From Candidatus Daviesbacteria bacterium RIFCSPHIGHO2_02_FULL_39_12 (lineage in GTDB: Bacteria; Patescibacteriota; Microgenomatia; Daviesbacterales; UBA10151), in assembly GCA_001777055.1 (NCBI GenBank), contig MFCX01000024.1, positions 1 to 22,901 of the forward strand: a DNA stretch of 22,901 nt, given 5' to 3'. Shown one piece after another: positions 13,292-19,989 of the stretch; within the stretch, counting starts at the first letter, position 1; each line of letters starts with the position of its first letter. The translations under genes were made by a program, and so were the position numbers. The notes beneath the pieces are model-generated. The model was given only the letters and a program-made list of their open reading frames with translations, made no database searches and was not told where the DNA came from.

Positions 13292-13757
13292 CTTTAGTCT
13301 CCTCTTTTGTCTTGTCATTCTGATCCCGTCTCTTGGCGGGAGAAGAATCTGTAGATTTTGAATCTTGAGATTCCTCATCTGCCGGTTGTTTATCTGGCTG
13401 TGGTTCTGTAGCAGCTGGTTCTGTCGGCGCTGTTTCTGTTGTTGAAGGTGTCGCCTGTTCAGTTTGTGCTTCCTTTGTTGTTTTGTCTGAAGGCTTTTCT
13501 TTCTTGGGTTTTCTTGGCGGTCTTTGTGGAGCTTTGCCAATAATTCTCAAATATCCAACAGAAGGTTGGGCTCCCTGTTTGATCCAGTAATCTATTCTGT
13601 CCTGTTTTAATTTAATATCTTTAGGTTCGGTTAAAGGATTATATGTTCCTAAAAGTTCAATATACCCGCCTGTTCTTTTGGCTCTTTCATCAACAGCAAC
13701 CACCCTGTAAAAAGGGTTTTGTCTGCCACCTATTCTCATTAAACGAATTTTAATCAT
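13275..13757 (-). CDS. rpsP: 30S ribosomal protein S16 with long acidic/low-complexity tail
   Basis: 160 aa; bS16 is usually about 80-90 aa. Residues 1-75 are a clear S16: MIKIRLMRIGGRQNPFYRVV, YIELLGTYNP, and DRIDYWIKQGAQPSVGYLRIIGK. From about 76 a basic stretch (PPRKPKKEK) leads to a Thr/Pro/Glu/Gln tail that is probably disordered and solvent-exposed. Tailed S16 proteins occur in CPR and some other phyla. Near the end (about 134-149) the codons overlap a dispersed DNA repeat (13312-13357). Translated from its own promoter at 13775-13803, the ATG being 17 nt after the -10. Confidence 0.95.
   Translation of the reverse strand: MIKIRLMRIGGRQNPFYRVVAVDERAKRTGGYIELLGTYNPLTEPKDIKLKQDRIDYWIKQGAQPSVGYLRIIGKAPQRPPRKPKKEKPSDKTTKEAQTEQATPSTTETAPTEPAATEPQPDKQPADEESQDSKSTDSSPAKRRDQNDKTKEETKDEGSA
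13312..13357 (-). repeat. Dispersed repeat-like element in the rpsP tail
   Basis: The plus strand starts TTGTCATTCTGATCCCG, has a CCCGTC/GGCGGG stem, and ends GAAGAATCTGTAGAT. It resembles the TGTCATTC-type dispersed element at 1702-1788 and is read in frame as part of the S16 tail (PAKRRDQND). Confidence 0.55.
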
Positions 13758-13774
13758 AATTTAGCTTATGATGA

Positions 13775-13803
13775 ATATTAACAGAAAATAATCGCGCTTA
13801 CAA
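13775..13803 (-). promoter_or_regulatory. Promoter of rpsP-khpA-trmD
   Basis: On the minus strand, TTGTAA (13803-13798), a 17-bp spacer, and TAATAT (13780-13775) preceded by TG (extended -10). The rpsP ATG is 17 nt downstream, so a leader of about 10 nt is expected. It lies in the 49-bp gap after rnc. Confidence 0.6.
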
Positions 13804-13806
13804 TGA

Positions 13807-14499
13807 TTAGCTGCTAAGCTTCTCTAATGCTTCGGAGGCGGCTTCCTCTTCTGCCACCTGTTTACTGTTGCCGACACCTCTGCCGTATTCTTTCTCCTGA
13901 ATTAAGACTGCCACAATGAATTGTTTGGCGTGATCCGGTCCTTTGGTTTCTAATATTTTATATTTTGGCGACTGCTTAAACTTTTCCTGGACAATTTCCT
14001 GCAAATTGGATTTGGCATCTTTAGGCGGTCCCGACTTTATTTCTTTTTCAAAAAGTGACATCAAAGTTTGACTAATGACTTGTTCCGCTTTATCTATACC
14101 TTGATCCAAAAAGACAGCCCCCAGCAAAGCCTCATAAGTATTTGCCAAAAGCTGCGGATTATTTCTGCCTCCGCCCATCTCTTCACCTTTGGAAAGCTGT
14201 AAATATTTACCAAGTTCTAGCTTTTGAGCAGCTTTAGCTAACGATTTAGTTCTGACAATGTATGCCCTTAAATTGGTTAATTCTCCCTCGCTATCTTCTC
14301 TTCTGGACACATAAAGATAACGGGAAATAACCAGCGACAAGACAGAATCTCCCAGAAACTCCAGCCTCTCATTTGACTCTATATTCAATCTCACCTCATT
14401 TAAATATGAGCGATGATAAAAAGCTTGCTGCAGGATTTTGGGGTTTTGAAATGTTAAATCCAGTTTACTTAAAAGTGGAGCGAATTCATCCTTTTGCAT
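13807..14499 (-). CDS. rnc: Ribonuclease III
   Basis: 230 aa endonuclease for double-stranded RNA (rRNA and mRNA processing). The RNase III domain occupies about 1-150 with signature NERLEFLGDSVLSLVI, carrying the first metal-binding Glu/Asp set. The second metal motif reads LLANTYEALLGAVFLDQG: the Glu is present but the position of the catalytic Asp (E. coli Asp114, normally ADTxEA) is Asn. The dsRNA-binding domain follows (SNLQEIVQEKFKQSPKYKILETKGPDH ... GRGVGNSKQVAEEEAASEALEKL). It overlaps the acp stop by 1 nt (TAATG), as acpP-rnc pairs do in other bacteria. Confidence 0.95.
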   Translation of the reverse strand: MQKDEFAPLLSKLDLTFQNPKILQQAFYHRSYLNEVRLNIESNERLEFLGDSVLSLVISRYLYVSRREDSEGELTNLRAYIVRTKSLAKAAQKLELGKYLQLSKGEEMGGGRNNPQLLANTYEALLGAVFLDQGIDKAEQVISQTLMSLFEKEIKSGPPKDAKSNLQEIVQEKFKQSPKYKILETKGPDHAKQFIVAVLIQEKEYGRGVGNSKQVAEEEAASEALEKLSS

Positions 14500-14735
14500 T
14501 AGTCCAGTAAATTATCCTCAATTAAAACGATTAAATCATCTATCTTGCGTAAGTCTTCTACTTCCTCCGGTTCAAAGCTAATATTAAACCTTTGGGATAA
14601 ATCTGACAACAAATCATTTAACTCAATAGGACCAAGCCCCAGTTCTTCACGTAAGGTTGCTTGTCTGTCCAGATCCTCAGGATTTAACCCTAAGTGTTCT
14701 GCGATGGCTTTAATTATATCTATACTTGTTGGCAT
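14499..14735 (-). CDS. Acyl-carrier-protein-like protein lacking the carrier serine
   Basis: 78 aa with the length, acidic character and helix pattern of an acyl carrier protein: DIIKAIAEHLGLNPEDLDRQATLREELGL, then LNDLLSDLSQRFNISFEPEEVEDLRKIDDLIVLIEDNL. In ACP the motif after the first loop is LGADSL(D), with phosphopantetheine on Ser. Here the aligned residues are LGLGPIEL, with Pro (codon CCT) where Ser should be, so it cannot carry an acyl group in the standard way. It lies between nusB (16-bp overlap) and rnc (1-bp overlap), the place acpP occupies in many genomes. Possible roles: a scaffold or regulatory partner (for example of RNase III), or a relic. Confidence 0.8.
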   Translation of the reverse strand: MPTSIDIIKAIAEHLGLNPEDLDRQATLREELGLGPIELNDLLSDLSQRFNISFEPEEVEDLRKIDDLIVLIEDNLLD

Positions 14736-15097
14736 AGTTTTATCTTTTTTATTTCTACCACCTTGCCTAAAGCTCCATTGATAAAAGCGCCGGATGAGTC
14801 GGAACCAAACTCTTTCCCCAGTTCCACTGCCTCATCAATAATTACTTTAAAAGGCGTATCTTTTTCTATTATTAACTCAAAAACTGCTAAACGCAAGATA
14901 GATAAATCAATTTTGTTAATTTCTGAGATCGGCCTGTCCGGTGCGCCTTCAGCAATTAGCTTATCAATTTGAGCTAAATTGTCAACTATCGGAAGAATTC
15001 TTTTTGGGGCTTTATTTCCTGGTCTGAATTGCCAGGAAAAAAGCTTTTGCATCAACTTAATTCTTTTAATATGCCTGGGATCGGATTTTAGCTTCAC
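14720..15097 (-). CDS. nusB: Transcription antitermination factor NusB
   Basis: 125 aa all-helical RNA-binding protein that works with NusE (S10) in rRNA antitermination. The N-terminus RHIKRIKLMQKLFSWQF corresponds to the R-xxA-(V/M)Q-xL-Y/F start of NusB. The C-terminal half has INKIDLSILRLAVFELI, the hallmark DxxILRLAxYEL of the family, then PFKVIIDEAVELGKEFGSDSSGAFINGALGKV (normally NEAVELAK-FGxxxSxxFVNGVLxxI). A slightly short but complete NusB. It follows rpmF by 4 bp. Confidence 0.93.
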   Translation of the reverse strand: MKLKSDPRHIKRIKLMQKLFSWQFRPGNKAPKRILPIVDNLAQIDKLIAEGAPDRPISEINKIDLSILRLAVFELIIEKDTPFKVIIDEAVELGKEFGSDSSGAFINGALGKVVEIKKIKLCQQV

Positions 15098-15101
15098 TGT
15101 G

Positions 15102-15299
15102 TTATGCTTTGGTGACGACTACCTGTTGGGGTTTGGTGACTGATTTGCCGCCGTAAAAGCCGCAAAAGACACAGACTATATGAGGTTGAACCAGCTTGCC
15201 GCAATTTTTGCACTCAATAAGATTTACTGCTAAATTAATGGCAGCGCGCCTGGTTCTTTTTCTTGCTTTAGAATGTCTTCGTTTTGGTTCACCAGCCAT
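15102..15299 (-). CDS. rpmF: 50S ribosomal protein L32
   Basis: 65 aa. MAGEPKRRHSKARKRTRRA is the standard bL32 N-terminus (normally MAVPKRRxSKSRxRxRRA). A zinc ribbon follows with paired Cys: CKNCGKLVQPHIVCVFCG (CxxC-9-CxxC). It begins 2 nt after the recG stop and belongs to the recG-rpmF-nusB-acp-rnc run. Confidence 0.95.
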   Translation of the reverse strand: MAGEPKRRHSKARKRTRRAAINLAVNLIECKNCGKLVQPHIVCVFCGFYGGKSVTKPQQVVVTKA

Positions 15300-15301
15300 A
15301 G

Positions 15302-17392
15302 TTAATCCGGCATTGCTCCTTTTGTCAGATCGTCCAATTTTCCCCTAAGAGTAGGGTATTTGTCAAGTGCAGGGCTTAGTTTTAATACATCCTGGGCGGC
15401 TTGCCTGGTTTTTTCCACCAGATGAATGTCGGAAAATGAGGCCAGTTTAAATTCAAATCTGCCTGATTGTCTGATTCCGAAAATTTCCCCGCTGCCGCGG
15501 ATTTTTAGATCCAGCTCAGCCAGCTTCATCCCGTCATTTATCTTTTCCAGATTCTTTAATCTATTTTTAGAATTACTGTCCTCAATACCGCAAAAAAGCA
15601 AACAGTATGATTGTTTAAGTCCCCTGCCTACCCTGCCCCGGAGCTGATGCAGCTGAGCCAGTCCAAACCTTTCTGCGGATTCTACAACCATAATAGTAGC
15701 ATTAGTCACATCCATACCGACTTCAACCACAGAAGTAGAAACCAAAAGATCAATCTGTCTGTCTTTAAATTTTTGCATGACTTCATCTTTTTCTTTTCCT
15801 TTTAATCTGCCATGCAGCAGTCCTAGTTTCAGGTCGGGGAAAACTTTTTTAAGTTTTTCAAATTCTACCTTGGCAGCCTTTACGGATTGCAAGGTTTCCG
15901 ATTGTTCTATCAAAGGAGTAATCAGATACGCCTGATCGCCTTCTTTAATTTTTTTCTCTATAAATTTATAGGCATCGTTTCTTTTTCTGCCGGGTACCGC
16001 ATATGTTTTAATTTGTTGCCTGTTTTTAGGCAATTCATCAATGGTTGATAAGTCTAAATCTCCATACACAACCAAAGCTACAGTTCTGGGGATGGGAGTG
16101 GCTGTGGTGGTTAAAAAGTGCGGAACCTTGGCCTTGCTTCTTAGTAAACTTCTTTGCTCAACTCCAAAACGCTGTTGCTCATCTATAACTATCAAACCGA
16201 CGTCTTCGGTAATTAATTTCTCAGACAGTAATGCATGAGTGCCGATGATGACATCCGGGTAGGAGTCACTAGTCGTTAGAGTCGAGAATCTAGACTTTTT
16301 TTCTTGACTCTTGACTCTTGACTCTAGACTCTTCTTACTTCCCGTATAAATTCCCACTTTTATTCCCAGTGGCTCGAGTAAATTTGAGATAGTGGAATAA
16401 TGTTGGAAGGCTAAGATTTCTGTTGGAGCCATAAACAAAGTTTTATAGTGGTTTAGATAGACAAGATAAATAATGATCGCGGTAACAACAGTTTTACCGG
16501 AACCGACCTCTCCCTGTATTAATCTATTCATGGGCTGATTTTTTTTCAGATCAGTGATTATTTCTTCTATCACTTTCTTTTGAGCAGCAGTTAGGGTAAA
16601 GGGTAATTTACCTATAAACTCTTCCAAGGCATCAGGATAGATAGTCAAAGGAGCAACTAAGAGTTTTTTACTCCACGCTTTTCTTGTTTTGATTGTGGCC
16701 AAGGATATGTAAAACAATTCATCAAAAGATAATCTTTTTTTAGCCTTCTCCATCTCTTTATAGTCCTGTGGTTGGTGAATTTTTTGCAGGGCATCCGGTA
16801 AAGAGAGCATTTTATCCTGGATAAATTCCGGCAGCGGATCCTGAAGCTGGTTTGAGATTGTTGGCAAAAGTTGGGCAATTTTGGCTCTGAACCATTTGGA
16901 GGTTAAACCGGCAGTTTCAGGGTAAACCGGCACAAGTTTTCCGGTATGCAACAACTTGTCATTCGGGATGACATTTTGACCTGATTGTGTTGGAAGTTTT
17001 TCCCAGACAGGGGCTACCATGGAGATTTTATTTTTATACTTTTTTAATTTGCCGGAAATTTGCAGCCTGTCCCCTACCTGAATCTGGTTTGTCAGCCATC
17101 TTTGATTAAACCAGGTTAAAGTTATGGGCGAGGCGCCGTCATTAAAAATGGCCTGGGTTAAGATTTTGCCAAAGCGGGTATAGATATTTTTAATTGACCA
17201 AATTTCTCCCTGTAAAGTAACTTTTTCATCTATTTTAGCCTCAATTGCAGAAGATACCTGAGAAAAGTCATCATATCGGAAAGGAAAATGGTAAATTAAA
17301 TCCCCGACAGTAAAAAGCTCCAGCCTGCTTAATTTATATAACAAAGAAGGTCCAATGCCGGTTAAAAACTTTAAAGGAGTTTTCAAATTCAT
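15302..17392 (-). CDS. recG: ATP-dependent DNA helicase RecG with heptanucleotide-derived insertion
   Basis: 696 aa branched-DNA translocase used in replication-fork rescue. The N-terminal wedge/OB region holds LKFLTGIGPSLLYKLSRLELFTVGDLIYHFPFRYDD and VTLQGEIWSIKN. The helicase core has Walker A GEVGSGKT, DEQQRFG (DExH-like box), TTATPIPRT and the C-terminal QLHQLRGRVGRGL. Between VGIYTG and DVIIGTHALLSEK, where RecG normally has a short Lys/Arg helix, the sequence is SKKSLESRVKSQEKKSRFST followed by LTTSDSYP, about 10 residues longer than E. coli. It is encoded by AGAGTCA heptamers at 16304-16331. Frame is maintained. A promoter with a -10 box 6 nt before the ATG suggests a leaderless message. 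Confidence 0.95.
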   Translation of the reverse strand: MNLKTPLKFLTGIGPSLLYKLSRLELFTVGDLIYHFPFRYDDFSQVSSAIEAKIDEKVTLQGEIWSIKNIYTRFGKILTQAIFNDGASPITLTWFNQRWLTNQIQVGDRLQISGKLKKYKNKISMVAPVWEKLPTQSGQNVIPNDKLLHTGKLVPVYPETAGLTSKWFRAKIAQLLPTISNQLQDPLPEFIQDKMLSLPDALQKIHQPQDYKEMEKAKKRLSFDELFYISLATIKTRKAWSKKLLVAPLTIYPDALEEFIGKLPFTLTAAQKKVIEEIITDLKKNQPMNRLIQGEVGSGKTVVTAIIIYLVYLNHYKTLFMAPTEILAFQHYSTISNLLEPLGIKVGIYTGSKKSLESRVKSQEKKSRFSTLTTSDSYPDVIIGTHALLSEKLITEDVGLIVIDEQQRFGVEQRSLLRSKAKVPHFLTTTATPIPRTVALVVYGDLDLSTIDELPKNRQQIKTYAVPGRKRNDAYKFIEKKIKEGDQAYLITPLIEQSETLQSVKAAKVEFEKLKKVFPDLKLGLLHGRLKGKEKDEVMQKFKDRQIDLLVSTSVVEVGMDVTNATIMVVESAERFGLAQLHQLRGRVGRGLKQSYCLLFCGIEDSNSKNRLKNLEKINDGMKLAELDLKIRGSGEIFGIRQSGRFEFKLASFSDIHLVEKTRQAAQDVLKLSPALDKYPTLRGKLDDLTKGAMPD
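16304..16331 (-). repeat. Four tandem heptanucleotides inside recG
   Basis: On the plus strand, TTGACTC three times (16304, 16311, 16318) then TAGACTC (16325-16331). Upstream GAGTC copies at 16264 and 16279 could pair with it. Change by one unit would shift the recG frame. Confidence 0.85.
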
Positions 17393-17398
17393 ACCTGA

Positions 17399-17407
17399 AT
17401 TGTAGCA
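17399..17407 (-). promoter_or_regulatory. Extended -10 promoter for recG
   Basis: On the minus strand, TGCTACAAT, an extended -10, with exactly 6 nt between TACAAT and the recG ATG. No strong -35. It occupies most of the 27-bp gap after the upstream gene. Confidence 0.55.
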
Positions 17408-17419
17408 TGGATTCAGGGG

Positions 17420-19660
17420 TTATCTTTCTTTAGGAGCAATCCAGCCTATTCCTAATAAGGCTTCCTGAAGTTCCTCGGGGATTGGACCTCCAGTTTTTAT
17501 GCGTTCTACTAAACTGGCTATATCTGTTGGTTCAGTTGCAGCTTTGGGTGCAGCAATTTCTATTGGTTCTATGGCTGCCGGTTCTGCTATTTTCTGAAAC
17601 GACCAAGGGAAGTCCATTGTTTGAAGCGGACCATAGACCAGTTCTAGCGGAGGGTGATGCCGTGCTAGGGCTTCATTGAAAAATTTTAGATAAGCCTTGG
17701 ATATTTCGTTATGAACTCTGTAGTATTGAACTGTAGCCTTTGTATATTCATTTAAAGCCTGGCGTAGATCTTCAGTAGCAAACTGAGAATCACCGACTAT
17801 GGTATGGAATCGGTCGGCGGGTTTCAATAGACTGTTTTGTAGTTTAATTAATTCACTAAATTCTGTAACGCCTAACTGCCGGCATAAGCGGTTATTGAAG
17901 TCAACGTAATATGTGTTTTCCTGTTCAAAACGTCCGGAATTTCTGACTTCCAAGTATACTTGAAAAGCTTGTTGAAGCTCAGGTGGTTGTTGAGAAAAGA
18001 TTTCTATCAATAACTCTCTATCTTCAGGTCCCTCAGCGCCTAATAAGAATGCAATAAACCAGGGTGTGCCGGCAGGTTCAGCCTGCATGATGACTTGTAA
18101 CTCTTCCTTATTTAATTTATTTGCGCCTATTTTCTTGGCTAAGTGATAAAAACAGTATTCCTCTGATAATTGCCCACGATACGCAAATGGGTTTACTCCG
18201 GGATGGTGAAACCGCCTGCGGATATCAGCAATGTCATCTGCCTCTGTTATTCCTTCCATTCTGGCTCTAAAGTCATCATATTGGCTTCTCGCATCCCAGT
18301 CTGTAGGATTAGTACCTTCTGAAAGGTAAGTAGGCATTTCCGGACGAAACCGGTAGCAATATTCTGCTTGTGAGTCTTCTGCTTTTCTTACAGCATCAAC
18401 ATTTCCCTCAAAGTTGCCAAAGCCTATACAAATACAGCCATCCTGCCGGACAACTGTAATTTTTCCATCATTACCATTCCACCCGCCGATCATTTCTGTT
18501 CTGTTTAACACCTTTTTTAAGTTATACCTGGAAGGTATATCATCGGCATTTCCCCACATTGTTGTGCAGGCAAGACCGTCAACAACCAGCCAATAACCTT
18601 CTGCTAATTTTGGAACCTTTCGCTCTTGCGCTGCCTGGGCATATATTTGATCTATTTCTGTTCTGACCTGAGGCATTTCCGACAAAGCTTGCAGGAAATC
18701 TAAGATTTGTCCCTCAAGTGGAGAAGCAGGTTGAGCTAAATCAGATTGCCCGGCAATTACTAAGGCAGATTGTAAAACCTGAGAAAAATCAGATCGGTCT
18801 AAGCAGCTTACGATAATGTTAAGTTTTCTGACAGTAGCTGCTTCGGCAGTGTTAGCATAGGTTTCATAGCCTGATGGAAATTGGTTCCTTAAGTTTTGAA
18901 CTAAAGGGGGAATTTTGTTTCTTACTCTTTGTGTCAGAATCTCTGCGGGTTCTGCTTGAGCAGGACTTGCAGCTTCTATGACCTCAAAGATGACAGGTTT
19001 TGCTGTTTCGGCTGCCGGTTCTGCGGTTACTGCTTTGGCAGCTTCTTCAGCTGTTTCGGCTGCCGGTTCTGCGGTTACTGCTTTGGCAGCTTCTTCATTT
19101 GCAGTCGCCATTAGGACTGCAGGTTCACTTGACGTTAGATCATTTAATAGCGTTAATGTTGCCCGGTCTCCATAAAATATCTGCTGTTTATTAAACCAAT
19201 CTAGGATAGGGAAAATCTTACCATTGGAATGTCTGATAAATCGCTCATGGAGATCTTCGGCGCTTATATCTGCAGGTATCTTTGCAACTTGATTTGTCTC
19301 TTGAGCTAAAGCTATAATTTGAGCCGATCTGACAATAACAAAAGCTCTTTTTGCCGCCTGTCTGTCGGGGTATAAAACATGAACTGCAATCCATAATTCA
19401 TCAGGATCCTTACTATCAACTCTTGGTTTGGAGAATAATCCTTTTCTTTCTTGCGCCAAAATCTTAGTTCGATAACTGCGTTCTTTATCCTTGAGTTCCT
19501 TCAGTTCATCTTTATTTAAAACAGCGTCTGTCGAAGGTAATAGTCGAGAGGATAATTTTTGTGGTAAAGTAGCCAATTGCTCCGGGGTTAGTCTCATTAA
19601 TTGTTGTGGCTTGGGAATAACCGGCAATGCTGATCCGGCAGACTCTGTTTCGGTGGTCAT
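17420..19660 (-). CDS. Large protein of unknown function with Ala/Glu-rich tandem repeat
   Basis: 746 aa, not recognised. No signal peptide or membrane helix is visible, so it is probably cytoplasmic. Residues about 1-185 form a charged, probably globular N-terminal part (LTPEQLATLPQKLSSRLLPS ... LWIAVHVLYPDRQAAKRAFVIVRSAQ). Residues about 188-245 are low complexity with two perfect copies of EEAAKAVTAEPAAETA. The central part (about 255-465) includes YWLVVDGLACTTMWGNADDIPS and ITVVRQDGCICIGFGNFEGN, probably a folded domain. The C-terminal part is mainly helical with a PA-rich linker. It is the last gene of a tight three-gene set (1-nt gaps) with the 108-aa and 519-aa genes, so they are likely co-expressed. 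Confidence 0.75.
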   Translation of the reverse strand: MTTETESAGSALPVIPKPQQLMRLTPEQLATLPQKLSSRLLPSTDAVLNKDELKELKDKERSYRTKILAQERKGLFSKPRVDSKDPDELWIAVHVLYPDRQAAKRAFVIVRSAQIIALAQETNQVAKIPADISAEDLHERFIRHSNGKIFPILDWFNKQQIFYGDRATLTLLNDLTSSEPAVLMATANEEAAKAVTAEPAAETAEEAAKAVTAEPAAETAKPVIFEVIEAASPAQAEPAEILTQRVRNKIPPLVQNLRNQFPSGYETYANTAEAATVRKLNIIVSCLDRSDFSQVLQSALVIAGQSDLAQPASPLEGQILDFLQALSEMPQVRTEIDQIYAQAAQERKVPKLAEGYWLVVDGLACTTMWGNADDIPSRYNLKKVLNRTEMIGGWNGNDGKITVVRQDGCICIGFGNFEGNVDAVRKAEDSQAEYCYRFRPEMPTYLSEGTNPTDWDARSQYDDFRARMEGITEADDIADIRRRFHHPGVNPFAYRGQLSEEYCFYHLAKKIGANKLNKEELQVIMQAEPAGTPWFIAFLLGAEGPEDRELLIEIFSQQPPELQQAFQVYLEVRNSGRFEQENTYYVDFNNRLCRQLGVTEFSELIKLQNSLLKPADRFHTIVGDSQFATEDLRQALNEYTKATVQYYRVHNEISKAYLKFFNEALARHHPPLELVYGPLQTMDFPWSFQKIAEPAAIEPIEIAAPKAATEPTDIASLVERIKTGGPIPEELQEALLGIGWIAPKER
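19002..19097 (-). repeat. Perfect 48-bp tandem duplication in the 746-aa gene
   Basis: 19002-19049 and 19050-19097 are identical, each encoding 16 residues (EEAAKAVTAEPAAETA). Perfect identity at the DNA level indicates a very recent event or ongoing copy-number change. The length is a multiple of 3, so frame is kept. Confidence 0.95.
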
Positions 19661-19661
19661 T

Positions 19662-19988
19662 TTAACTTAGCAGCTGCGGGTTTTGCTTTATATTGGCAAC
19701 TGCCTGATTTAATTGCTTCTCTAAATCTTGTGCCAAAAGAGGTTGGGTGGAGGCAAATTCTTCAATTTTATCTTCCATTTCCTGGCTGTCCGGGGGTAAA
19801 TCCTTGATCACATTTATTTGCTCAGGGGTTAAACTGTCAATTACCGTATCTATCACTACGCCGTTTAAGTAGTTATTGATTTTTTCTACCCAAGCGCTTT
19901 TTTGCTCCTGCGGAATTTGGGCAAATTGAGGTGAAGAGAAAACCTCAGCAACTAAACTATTTAAATAGGCAGTAATTTTTTGATCCAT
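19662..19988 (-). CDS. Small helical protein, possibly DUF5663-like
   Basis: 108 aa, entirely hydrophilic and helical, without membrane segments. DQKITAYLNSLVAEVF, QEQKSAWVEKINNYLNGVVIDTVIDSLTPEQINVIKDL and a Gln/Glu-rich end (AQDLEKQLNQAVANIKQNPQLL) recall the DUF5663 group of short CPR proteins with a (L)TPEQ motif, but this is resemblance only. It starts one nucleotide after the stop of the 519-aa gene and ends one nucleotide before the 746-aa gene. Confidence 0.8.
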   Translation of the reverse strand: MDQKITAYLNSLVAEVFSSPQFAQIPQEQKSAWVEKINNYLNGVVIDTVIDSLTPEQINVIKDLPPDSQEMEDKIEEFASTQPLLAQDLEKQLNQAVANIKQNPQLLS

Positions 19989-19989
19989 A

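Noticed and set aside
13292..13540. N-terminal extension of khpA to give a 166-aa protein
   Set aside because: The extra 83 residues are Gln/Lys/Arg-rich low complexity read from a shifted frame of the rpsP tail. KhpA homologues start at MKDLL.
16261..16340. CRISPR-like array
   Set aside because: The repeats are 7 nt with no spacers and are inside the recG frame; no cas genes are present.
18929..19194. Cys- or Leu-rich plus-strand ORFs opposite the 746-aa gene
   Set aside because: They mirror the Ala/Glu repeat codons on the other strand and have no start signals.
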